From: Rhodoferax sp.
Lineage (GTDB): Bacteria; Pseudomonadota; Gammaproteobacteria; Burkholderiales; Burkholderiaceae_C
NCBI GenBank assembly: GCA_028711355.1
Contig: JAQTSL010000146.1
Span: 1-8,620, forward strand
DNA length: 8,620 nt
Direction of reading: 5' to 3'
Positions within the stretch are counted from its first letter, which is position 1. Each line of letters begins with the position of its first letter. The notes under the pieces are model-generated. The model had not been told where the DNA came from. It saw only the letters and a list, made by a program, of their open reading frames with translations, and made no database searches. The translations under genes were made by a program, and so were the position numbers. This document shows positions 1-5,877 of this stretch, one piece after another.

Positions 1-146
1 CGTTTGAGACTCTCCAGCAGCGTGGTGGGCGACTCTGATCTTTTGGCTGCCTTCAGGCGCATACGCATCACCCGAAACAAGATCAAAGCCATAAAGCAGA
101 TCAGCGCATGGGCGCGAATGCGCTGAGACAGCCGGTGGTACACCGG
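1..146 (-). mobile_element. IS4/IS1634-type transposase C-terminal fragment (5' end missing, runs off the window)
   Basis: The minus strand, read from about base 146 down to base 1, is open without a stop. It encodes PVYHRLSQRIRAHALICF, then MALILFRVMRMRLKAAKR. This pattern (PVYHR, then RIRAHALICF, then a hydrophobic stretch ending RVMRMRLK) is what I know from the C-terminal end of DDE transposases of the IS4/IS1634 group; there was no database check. The catalytic N-terminal part is absent: upstream of the PVYH codons the sequence changes abruptly into the plus-strand tail of a secreted-protein gene. The C-terminus continues past the window edge. No terminal inverted repeat is visible at the junction, so this is a deletion remnant and not an intact element end. 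Confidence 0.6.
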
Positions 147-147
147 C

Positions 148-311
148 CCTGGGACAACCCAGCAAACAAGTGGTACTTTTACGCCCCCAACCTGCAAGGC
201 CAGGGCGGCACAGCGCTGTTTGACTACACCGCCAGCAAGGGTTACCTGGACTTCACCACTACCGGCAAACTGCTGGGCGCAGGCATGGGGTTTTGGGTGA
301 ATCGGCCTTGA
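148..311 (+). pseudogene. 3' remnant of a secreted repeat-domain protein gene
   Basis: From the TGG at 150 to the TGA ending at 311 the plus strand encodes about 53 residues, starting WDNPANKWYFYAP and ending GMGFWVNRP. These align along their whole length with the C-terminus of the protein encoded at 5140-5788 (WDNPLSQWYFFSP, SKGYLDF versus GKGYLDF, GFWVNRP). The preceding codons do not belong to that family; they are antisense to transposase sequence. An ATG at 108 gives a 67-codon ORF, but its first 14 codons lie in IS DNA, so that start is probably accidental. No signal peptide remains. The two copies share an exact 22-base stretch at the 3' end but are otherwise clearly diverged, so they are old paralogues and not a recent duplication. 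Confidence 0.7.
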
Positions 312-350
312 TGGGCTCACCCGCACCAAGCCCTCTAAAATCACTCGCTC

Positions 351-381
351 AGGCAGTGCACCACTTGACAGCGCACTGCCT
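351..381 (+). promoter_or_regulatory. Hairpin just upstream of the pilM-like ribosome binding site
   Basis: AGGCAGTGC (351-359) and GCACTGCCT (373-381) form a perfect 9-bp stem with a 13-base loop. It ends six bases before the likely Shine-Dalgarno AGAGGGA (387-393) of the first pilus-operon gene. No T-run follows on either strand, so a simple intrinsic terminator is unlikely. A TAAAAT -10-like hexamer lies at 336-341 without a convincing -35. It could be a 5' UTR structure, an operator, or leftover from the truncated gene. The stem is seen directly; the role is inference. Confidence 0.4.
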
Positions 382-396
382 CACCCAGAGGGAATT

Positions 397-1260
397 GTGT
401 TGTCACCACCCACCGGTCTGTCGGCTTTTGGCCGTGCGCTTGCCGCCCTGCGTCGGCCGTGCCACGCCCTGATCACGCCCGAGGCGGTTGTCTTTGACGC
501 GGGTGGCAAGCACTTGCCCGTGGTGCAGCGCTTCGATACGAAGGCAAAGCCACTGGCTGACAGCTTTGGTCATGCGGTGGGCCAGCTTTTTGCGCTGATG
601 GATCAAACCCCGCGGCGCGGCCAGCGCGTGCACGTAGCCGTGTCAGATGCCTGGGCGCGCCCGGCCGTGTTAACGCTACCAGCCAAAGTACCCGATGACA
701 GCGCGACCGACACGCTGGTCAGCCAACATTACCGCCGCATTTATGGCGAGCTGATGCTGGGTTGGCGTTACTGCTGGAGCCAGCACGCTACACGCCTTGT
801 TGCTATGGCCTGGCCTGCTATCGCACTTGAAGCATTGCAAACCGGTTTGACACAGCGTGGTTGCGTGCTCGCCAGTGCCCGGTCGCAGGGACTGCTGTTG
901 GGCACGCAACTGCGTCAACAGCCGGGTGCCTGCTGGCTGCTGGTTTTGGCGCGCAGTCATGGGCTGCTGGTGCGGCTGCAAGACGGTGTGCTGCAAGACG
1001 GATGTGTGCTGCCTGGAGGTGGTGATGCAGCCAACCGGGCGGCGCAGTTGCCGTTGCAATTGGCTCGCCAATCGGCGCGCCGTGCTGATGCCTGCCGGGC
1101 GCTGGTGATCATTGATGTGGATGCCGTCCAAGACCTGCCCGCGCTGCGCCAAACCCTGCTGGAAGCCGGTTGGTCGTCGCGCGTTTGTGCGGCCGCGGAG
1201 CTATCGGGTAGTTGGGTCTGGCGCTTGCAACAATGTATTCGTTTGGCAGGTGCCGCATGA
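397..1260 (+). CDS. PilM/MshI/GspL-like pilus or secretion assembly protein (cytoplasmic)
   Basis: First gene of the assembly operon, 287 aa, GTG start. The GTG is chosen because AGAGGGA (387-393) sits three bases upstream. I see no signal peptide or clear membrane span. The length and alternating hydrophobic beta-strand pattern (for example ITPEAVVFDAGG near residue 26, VHVAVSD, CWLLVLARSHGLLVRL, ALVIIDVD) suit a degenerate actin-like (ASKHA) fold as in PilM, MshI and the cytoplasmic part of GspL. Sequence alone is weak support. The assignment rests mainly on position: it directly precedes PilN-, PilO- and PilP-like genes and a secretin, the classical pilMNOPQ / mshI-L order. Such proteins link the inner-membrane PilN/PilO pair to the cytoplasmic ATPase side. 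Its stop overlaps the next ATG by 4 bases. Confidence 0.6.
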   Translation: MLSPPTGLSAFGRALAALRRPCHALITPEAVVFDAGGKHLPVVQRFDTKAKPLADSFGHAVGQLFALMDQTPRRGQRVHVAVSDAWARPAVLTLPAKVPDDSATDTLVSQHYRRIYGELMLGWRYCWSQHATRLVAMAWPAIALEALQTGLTQRGCVLASARSQGLLLGTQLRQQPGACWLLVLARSHGLLVRLQDGVLQDGCVLPGGGDAANRAAQLPLQLARQSARRADACRALVIIDVDAVQDLPALRQTLLEAGWSSRVCAAAELSGSWVWRLQQCIRLAGAA

Positions 1261-1787
1261 AGCATCTGGCTGATCTTGACTTTGCCCTGAAGCGGGCCCA
1301 GCGTGCCCGGCGCAGGCAGGCGCTGATTGCGGCGGTGGCACTGGTGTTTGGCTTGCAACTGGGCGCTGCTGTTTGGCGCTGGCAGACGCTGCAGGACGAA
1401 CACGCTGCGCTACGGGCGCGCCAGCAACAGATGCTGGGCCAGGGCGCGCGCAGCCAGACGCAAGCCTTGAGCGCCGAGCAAACCAAGTTGGCCGGCAGCG
1501 CCCAGGCCATGCTGAGCGGCCTGGCAGTGCCGTGGGACAGTTTGCTGCAAGCTATTGAAGCCGCCCGCCCGCCGCGCGTGGTGGTGGAAAGCATCACCCC
1601 GCACGCGGCCGACGGTTTGGTGAGCCTGAGTGTCAGCAGCCCCGACTTTGCCCAGGTGGCTACGCTGGTGCACAACCTGGCGCAACAAGAGCCCTTGTTT
1701 GATGTAATGCTGGCCTCTGAAGCCTGGCCCGACAACGGTGACGTTTTGCGCGCCGTGGTCACGGCCCGCTGGGGATCGGTACCATGA
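1257..1787 (+). CDS. PilN-like bitopic inner-membrane assembly protein
   Basis: 176 aa from the ATG at 1257. That start is preferred over an in-frame ATG at 1212 because it makes the 4-base ATGA overlap with the previous stop, the rule at every junction in this operon. The N-terminus is cytoplasmic and basic (KRAQRARRRQ, residues 12-21). One membrane span follows at about 22-40 (ALIAAVALVFGLQLGAAVW), then a helical stretch rich in Q, A and R (about 42-75) that could form a coiled coil. A small alpha/beta domain follows (about 95-176: PWDSLLQAIEAARPPRVVVESI, then LVSLSVSS). This layout is typical of PilN / Fimbrial_PilN / MshI2-type proteins, which pair with PilO and recruit PilM through the N-terminus. 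No residue-level PilM-binding motif is certain. Confidence 0.7.
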   Translation: MKHLADLDFALKRAQRARRRQALIAAVALVFGLQLGAAVWRWQTLQDEHAALRARQQQMLGQGARSQTQALSAEQTKLAGSAQAMLSGLAVPWDSLLQAIEAARPPRVVVESITPHAADGLVSLSVSSPDFAQVATLVHNLAQQEPLFDVMLASEAWPDNGDVLRAVVTARWGSVP

Positions 1788-2299
1788 AGTCGTCTTGGCC
1801 CCAACCCATTTTTGCCGTGGTGATCGCACTGGCGCTGCTGGTTATGTTGGCGCTGCAAGGCTGGGTTGAGTACAGCGTGTTGGCACCGGTGCGAACACAA
1901 GTGCAGCAGTTGCAGCAAGAGGTTGCGGCCCTGCGCAAAACCGCTGGCGCGTCGGCCCAGCCAGTATCACCCCCGCAGGCCCGGCTAAAGAGCATTTTGG
2001 CGCGCTTGGGGCAGCAGCCCAATACCCGGACCCGCGTTCAACGTTTGCATACCATAGCAGCCCACAACGCAGTGCTGGTGCGCAAAGCAAGCTATCAAAA
2101 TAAAATCGATTCAGGTGCCATGGCGCGCCACGAAGTACACGCCGACCTGAGTGGCAGCTACCCCGCCATTCGACACTTTTTGCGCGAGCTGATGGCGCAA
2201 GATGAGGCGCTGGCGCTGCAGTCCATTGAGTTAAGCCGCCCGGTCGGCAGCACCGGTGTGCGTGCGCAGGTGCGGCTGGTATTGTTTTCAAACCCATGA
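1784..2299 (+). CDS. PilO/MshJ-like inner-membrane assembly protein
   Basis: 171 aa, ATG overlapping the previous stop (ATGA). A short cytoplasmic N-terminus is followed by one membrane span at about residues 9-28 (FAVVIALALLVMLALQGW). A heptad-like helix comes next (about 35-52, RTQVQQLQQEVAALRK), then a periplasmic alpha/beta domain. That domain contains SGSYPAIRHFLRELMAQDEAL (about 123-143), a region resembling the ferredoxin-like fold of PilO/GspM. The same segment in MshJ/PilO proteins mediates dimerisation with PilN. Function in the alignment complex is inferred from fold pattern, topology and gene order. The family diverges strongly, so the distinction between PilO, MshJ and GspM cannot be made here. 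Confidence 0.7.
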   Translation: MKSSWPQPIFAVVIALALLVMLALQGWVEYSVLAPVRTQVQQLQQEVAALRKTAGASAQPVSPPQARLKSILARLGQQPNTRTRVQRLHTIAAHNAVLVRKASYQNKIDSGAMARHEVHADLSGSYPAIRHFLRELMAQDEALALQSIELSRPVGSTGVRAQVRLVLFSNP

Positions 2300-2805
2300 A
2301 GCCCAGCCTGACCCCCGATACCCGCAGGCGCCTGCTGTTGTTGGCGGGCTTGTTGCTCACGTTGTGGGCCACCTGGCAAGTGAGCCAGGACGCGCCCGCG
2401 CCCAGTGTGGTGGCAGAGCGCAGTACGCGCCGTGCACCGGCCAGGCCGTCCGCCCCGGCATCAGCATTGCCGCTGGTGTGGCCAGAGCGGGCTGAGCGGA
2501 CAGATGCCCAGCGCCCCATTACCGACCTGTTTGGCCCGGCTCCGCCATTGGCAGTGGCTGCTTCGGCCGCCTTGCCGGCCGGGCCAGCCAAGCCGGAGTT
2601 CAAGCTCAAATACATCGGACACTTGATCGACGGCGCTAACAGCCACGTCTTTTTGGCCGACGCGCAAGGCCAGGTTGTCACCGCCAAGGTAGGCCAGGCG
2701 GTCGGCGGTGATTGGCAACTGACCGCCATGACCGACCAACAACTGGTCTTTCGCCACACGCCCACCGGCCAAGAAAACACCTTGCAGATTGGAACCTCTC
2801 CATGA
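2296..2805 (+). CDS. PilP/GspC/MshK-like periplasmic connector to the secretin
   Basis: 169 aa, ATG overlapping the previous stop (ATGA). The N-terminus has basic residues and then one hydrophobic span (about 12-28, RLLLLAGLLLTLWATW). There is no lipobox cysteine, so it is more like GspC topology than the lipoprotein PilP. A long Pro/Ala-rich linker follows (about 33-100), containing RPITDLF (73-79), a short strand typical at the entry to this domain. The C-terminal domain (about 103-166) has the homology-region pattern KYIGHLIDG, SHVFLADAQGQVVTAKVGQAVGG and QLVFRH. GspC-HR/PilP domains with this pattern bind the N0 domain of the secretin, which fits the next gene. I recall similar Burkholderiales proteins being labelled proline-rich transmembrane or 'secretion system X' proteins; that is memory, not a search. 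Confidence 0.7.
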   Translation: MKPSLTPDTRRRLLLLAGLLLTLWATWQVSQDAPAPSVVAERSTRRAPARPSAPASALPLVWPERAERTDAQRPITDLFGPAPPLAVAASAALPAGPAKPEFKLKYIGHLIDGANSHVFLADAQGQVVTAKVGQAVGGDWQLTAMTDQQLVFRHTPTGQENTLQIGTSP

Positions 2806-4784
2806 CTTATCGCCTTAGTTTGATCAGCTTGTTGTTGATTTTGGTCGGCTGCGCCACCGGTCAGGATGCCTTCAAGCGCGGCCAGGACCAGTTGGTCGCA
2901 CGCCAGTGGGAGCCCGCGTTATTAAGTTTTTTTGAGGCCAGTCAGCAGGCCCCCAGCAACGCCGAATACAGCGCCGCCGTCAAAACCACGCGTGAGCGCG
3001 CCATCAGCGTGCTGCTGACCGAGGCGGCCGAGCAGCGCGACAAGCAGCCCGCCAAAGCGGCTGAAATCTACCAGCGCATTTTGTTGCTGAATCCGTCCAA
3101 CGAGCGTGCCCAAGAGGGCTTGCAAGCGATTGACAGCGCCCGGCGCCAACAGCGCCTGTTTGACGATGCCAGCCGTGCCGCCGCCACCGGTCGCGACCAG
3201 GAAGCACGCGCCAAGTTCAGCAAGCTGCTGGCGCAGGCACCTGGCCATGCTGCGGCGCGCCTGGCGCTGCGCGCGTTGGACGACAAAGCCGGGCGCAGCA
3301 ACAGCCAACCCAGCCTGAGCCCGGCACTGCGCAAACCGGTGTCGATGGTGTTTCGGGATGCCACACTGAAGATGGTGTTTGATGCCCTGGCCAGCAGCAC
3401 CGGCATCAACGTGGTGTTTGACCGCGACCTCAAGCAAGACACCCGCGTGACGGTGCTGCTGCGCGACGTGGCGTTTGACGAGGCGCTGACGCAAATCACC
3501 CACTCCAACGGGCTGGCCACGCGTGTTGTCAACGCCAACACCTTGCTGGTTTATCCGGCCCGCCCGGACAAGGTCAAAGAGTACCAGGACCTGACCGTGC
3601 GCAACTTTTTTGTCGCCAATGCCGACGTCAAGCAGCTCTCGATCTTGCTCAAGACCGTGCTCAAGATCAAAGACCTCTACACCGACGACAAGCGCAACCT
3701 GATCGTCATTCGCGACACCCCCGAACAGGTCGCCATGGCCGAAAAAATGATTGCGGCGCACGACCAGCCAGAGCCCGAGGTGATGCTGGAAGTTGAAATT
3801 CTGGAGTTCAACCACACGACCGACAACAACCTGGGCCTGAAGTTTCCGGACCAGATTGCTTTTGGCGTGGCCAACCCGATCACGCTCAATGCGTTACGCG
3901 CCATCAACGACACCGCCATCAACGTCAGCGGGCTTGACAGCGCCATTGCCATCAACCTGAAACGCCAATTGGGCGACATCAACATCCTGGCCAACCCCCG
4001 CATTCGGGTGCGTAACCGCGAAAAAGCCAAGTTCCACATTGGCGACAAAGTGCCGGTGATCACCTCCACCACCTATCCCGGCACCACCACCGGGGCTACC
4101 AGCTCGTCGGTGAGCTACCTGGATGTCGGTATCAAGCTTGAGTTTGAACCGTCGATCCAGCTCGATGACGATGTCATCATCAAAACCGTGCTGGAAGTCA
4201 GCTCCATCACCAACACGGTGGTCAACTCCGGCACCACCGCCTACCAGGTCGGCACGCGCAACGCCACCACCACGTTGACCCTGCGCGACGGCGAAACCCA
4301 GGTGCTGGCGGGCCTGCTGAGCACCGACGAGGCCAACACCAGCAACCGCCTGCCCGGCTTGGGCGACATCCCGGTGCTGGGCAACCTGTTCAGCAGCCAC
4401 GTGATCAAAGGCGGCCGCAAGGAAATTCTGCTGTCGATCACGCCGCGCATCGTGCGCAACCTGCACCGCCCTACCGACGATTTGCTGGAATTCAACTTTG
4501 GGCCCGAAAGCGGCCAACAAGGTGGCACCGGGCAGGGTGGGGTGGTGCTGCCGCAGCCGATCGTGCAAGCGCAGCGGCCGGTGCTGCCGCAGCCCATTCC
4601 CAGAAGCCCGGTCAACGGTGCAGCGGGCGCAGCCAACGCGTCTGGCCTGGTGCCGATGGTGCCATTTGGCGCAGCACCAGTACAGACACCGGTGCTACCA
4701 CAAATCTCCGCGCCGTCAACACCCGCCGCCACGTCAGCCCCACCGGTTGATTTTGAGCTGCCACCGGGGGTAGGGAGCCGGTGA
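2802..4784 (+). CDS. TPR-containing lipoprotein secretin (MshL/PilQ/GspD family), outer-membrane channel
   Basis: 660 aa from the ATG at 2802, chosen for the ATGA overlap with the preceding stop. A longer in-frame ATG at 2712 lies inside the upstream gene and would bury the signal peptide. The signal sequence ends in lipobox LVGC (Cys17), so the mature protein should be an outer-membrane lipoprotein. Residues about 22-165 are helical TPR-like repeats (QWEPALLSFFEASQQAP, AAEIYQRILLLNPSN, EARAKFSKLLAQAPGHA). An N0/STN domain lies at about 177-252 and a single N1 domain at about 262-321. The secretin core spans about 325-552 with PEVMLEVEILEFN (325-337), VGIKLEFEP (442-450), RDGETQVLAGLL and RLPGLGDIPVLGNLF (516-530). 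A Pro/Gly-rich tail (570-660) repeats VLPQ at 582, 594 and 631. It forms the multimeric gate for a pilus or exported protein. The TPR segment may act as a built-in pilotin/PilF-like part (inference). Confidence 0.92.
   Translation: MTYRLSLISLLLILVGCATGQDAFKRGQDQLVARQWEPALLSFFEASQQAPSNAEYSAAVKTTRERAISVLLTEAAEQRDKQPAKAAEIYQRILLLNPSNERAQEGLQAIDSARRQQRLFDDASRAAATGRDQEARAKFSKLLAQAPGHAAARLALRALDDKAGRSNSQPSLSPALRKPVSMVFRDATLKMVFDALASSTGINVVFDRDLKQDTRVTVLLRDVAFDEALTQITHSNGLATRVVNANTLLVYPARPDKVKEYQDLTVRNFFVANADVKQLSILLKTVLKIKDLYTDDKRNLIVIRDTPEQVAMAEKMIAAHDQPEPEVMLEVEILEFNHTTDNNLGLKFPDQIAFGVANPITLNALRAINDTAINVSGLDSAIAINLKRQLGDINILANPRIRVRNREKAKFHIGDKVPVITSTTYPGTTTGATSSSVSYLDVGIKLEFEPSIQLDDDVIIKTVLEVSSITNTVVNSGTTAYQVGTRNATTTLTLRDGETQVLAGLLSTDEANTSNRLPGLGDIPVLGNLFSSHVIKGGRKEILLSITPRIVRNLHRPTDDLLEFNFGPESGQQGGTGQGGVVLPQPIVQAQRPVLPQPIPRSPVNGAAGAANASGLVPMVPFGAAPVQTPVLPQISAPSTPAATSAPPVDFELPPGVGSR
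4545..4594 (+). repeat. Short direct repeat encoding the VLPQP motif in the secretin tail
   Basis: The 14-mer GTGCTGCCGCAGCC occurs at 4545-4558 and again at 4581-4594, 36 bases apart and in frame. It encodes VLPQP at residues 582-586 and 594-598. A third, diverged VLPQ is at residue 631. The repeats lie in the low-complexity Pro-rich tail beyond the secretin core, where length variation is tolerated. Confidence 0.6.
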
Positions 4785-4841
4785 TGTTCCTAGGACGATG
4801 ATGGTGAGCCTGATCACCTTTGAACCTAGATTCCTCTGAAT

Positions 4842-4864
4842 TAATTGGGGTCAGACTCCAACTA
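4842..4864. repeat. Degenerate REP-type palindrome, copy 1
   Basis: TAATTGGGGTC (4842-4852), a central A, then GACTCCAACTA (4854-4864). The right arm differs from a perfect match at two positions; one of them leaves a G-T wobble. The flank TAATTTCGC (4863-4871) is also found beside the copy at 7417-7439. This GGGGTC-N-GACCCC core is a repeat I know from many beta- and gammaproteobacterial intergenic regions, of the kind mobilised by REP-associated tyrosine transposases (RAYTs). No RAYT gene is in the window. It sits 57 bases after the secretin stop and could stabilise or end the operon transcript. Confidence 0.75.
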
Positions 4865-5090
4865 ATTTCGCTGTGGCGCGTTGGCGGCAGCAAAGACGGC
4901 GCATAGCGTGTTTCACTTTTAGCCACATCAACAAAACTGTCTTTTGCGGCCCATTTCACCCAAACGGGGGATACCCAAACGCCCGCAACAGCCCTAGGAT
5001 GCGCGACCAGGTCTTGCCTATTCTTTGCTCGGCCGTAACAGAAGGTCCCCAAAACCCTGGGGCTGGGCAATGGATTCTGGGTTAACAAAT

Positions 5091-5109
5091 AGCACCAGTT
5101 TGCGGTGCT
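5091..5109 (+). promoter_or_regulatory. Small hairpin upstream of the secreted-protein pseudogene
   Basis: AGCACC (5091-5096) pairs with GGTGCT (5104-5109) across a 7-base loop, 30 bases before the ATG at 5140. No T-run follows. It may be a 5' UTR structure of the broken gene. A 6-bp stem in GC-rich DNA can arise by chance. Confidence 0.25.
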
Positions 5110-5139
5110 CCACAGGTTTGCTTCATCAGGAAATCAGTC

Positions 5140-5788
5140 ATGCGTACTCACTTCCGTCACGTCGTTCTTTACGCAATTTTGGCCCCGGCGTGGGCGGCTG
5201 CGTTCACGCCCATCAACCTGGCAACCGGCTGGAACCTGATGGGCAACAGCGACCCCGGCAGCATCAACGTGGCCAACACGCTGGGCGTGAGCGGTGTCAC
5301 TACCGTTTAGAAGTGGACCGCGCAGGGCAAGTGGGCGTTTTACGCCACCCAATTGAGCGCTACCGAGATGACCGCCTATGCCCAAAGCAAAGGCTACGAC
5401 GTGCTCGCCAGCATCAACCCCAAAGAAGGTTATTGGGTCAACGCCAGCGCAGGCGGCCACGCTGGGCAGCCAGAGCGGCGCCGCGTTTGCCTTGACTGCG
5501 GGCAACCTGCAAACCGGCTGGAACCTGGTCGCCACGGGCAACGACGTATCACCGTCGGCGTTCAACGCGTCGCTCAGTGTCACCCCGCCCGCAACGGGCA
5601 GCATCCCGCTGAACCTGACCAGCTTGTGGGCCTGGGACAACCCGCTGTCGCAATGGTATTTTTTTTCCCCAACGATGGAAGCCAATGGCACTCTGGGGGC
5701 TTATGCTGTCGGCAAAGGCTACCTGGACTTTGGCACCAGCGGCAAGACGCTGGGCAATGGCGTGGGGTTTTGGGTGAATCGGCCGTGA
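5140..5788 (+). pseudogene. Secreted two-domain Trp/Gly-rich repeat protein, broken by TAG and a frameshift
   Basis: ATG at 5140 with AGGA eight bases upstream. The reading frame starts with a signal peptide (MRTHFRHVVLYAILAPAWA, likely cleavage after AWA) and runs into domain 1: NLATGWNLMGNSD, then SGVTTV, TAG at 5308-5310, KWTAQGKWAFYA, SKGYDVLASINPKEGYWVNASA. In family members the stop position usually reads Trp (V-W-K-W), so a TGG to TAG change is likely. After NASA the frame must shift by one base: an extra G at 5452/5453 moves the coding to the +1 frame. Domain 2 then follows: LQTGWNLVATGND, LWAWDNPLSQWYFFSP, GKGYLDFGTSGK, GFWVNRP, stop at 5786-5788. The repaired protein would be about 215 aa, exported to the periplasm or beyond. 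Its function is unknown. The fragment at 148-311 is a paralogue of domain 2. A sequencing error could explain the one-base shift but hardly both lesions. Confidence 0.75.
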
Positions 5789-5835
5789 TCTTGGTTTGAC
5801 TTCAGGGACAACAGGATAAAGCCATGATGCTCACT

Positions 5836-5863
5836 TTGGCATAGAATAAAAACATCATATGAA
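5836..5863 (+). promoter_or_regulatory. Candidate sigma-70 promoter for the toxin-antitoxin operon
   Basis: TTGGCA (5836-5841, 5 of 6 to consensus) and TATGAA (5858-5863, 4 of 6) are separated by 16 bases in a locally A/T-rich patch that stands out from the surrounding GC-rich DNA. Transcription would begin around 5870, only a few bases before the toxin ATG at 5878, so the leader would be very short. No good Shine-Dalgarno precedes that ATG, consistent with a near-leaderless message (inference). Confidence 0.4.
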
Positions 5864-5868
5864 GATGT
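5852..5868. promoter_or_regulatory. Inverted repeat over the -10 region, possible antitoxin operator
   Basis: ACATC (5852-5856) and GATGT (5864-5868) form a dyad with a 7-base centre that overlaps the proposed -10. AbiEi-family antitoxins are known to autorepress by binding inverted repeats in their own promoter, which makes this the natural operator candidate. The dyad is short, so the assignment is tentative. Confidence 0.35.
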
Positions 5869-5877
5869 AACTATGCT

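Larger units (their letters stand above)
4785..5139. other. Gene-free spacer after the secretin operon
   Basis: About 355 bases hold no gene I can support. They contain a weak stem GGTGA/TCACC at 4803-4818 followed by only three T, so it is a poor terminator. They also contain the degenerate REP palindrome at 4842-4864, CCCCA/TGGGG at 5047-5062, and a 6-bp hairpin at 5091-5109 before the next gene. A 70-codon ORF (4873-5085, plus) and the long minus-strand ORF across 4612-5088 have no recognisable family and no convincing start context. The expected downstream genes of such an operon (ATPase, platform protein, pseudopilins) are not here. Confidence 0.6.

Noticed and set aside
108..311. Intact 67-aa protein-coding gene
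   Set aside because: The first 14 codons are antisense to transposase sequence and only the rest matches the secreted-protein family, so it is a chimeric remnant.
2712..2801. N-terminal extension of the secretin from the ATG at 2712
   Set aside because: It lies inside the PilP-like gene, would bury the lipoprotein signal peptide, and breaks the ATGA overlap pattern seen at all other junctions.
2922..4568. Long minus-strand ORFs antisense to the secretin
   Set aside because: They are shadows caused by the GC-rich codon bias of the secretin; translations are low-complexity (His/Gln/Val/Gly-rich) with no family features.
4803..4821. Intrinsic terminator after the secretin
   Set aside because: The stem GGTGA/TCACC is only 5 bp and is followed by just three T, too weak to call.
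4873..5085. 70-codon plus-strand ORF and overlapping minus-strand ORF (4612-5088)
   Set aside because: No recognisable family, no good start context, and the minus ORF runs antisense through the secretin tail and the REP.
4900..5139. Riboswitch, especially a cyclic di-GMP type, in the leader of the secreted-protein gene
   Set aside because: I looked for the conserved core elements and could not find them; only short, generic stems are present.
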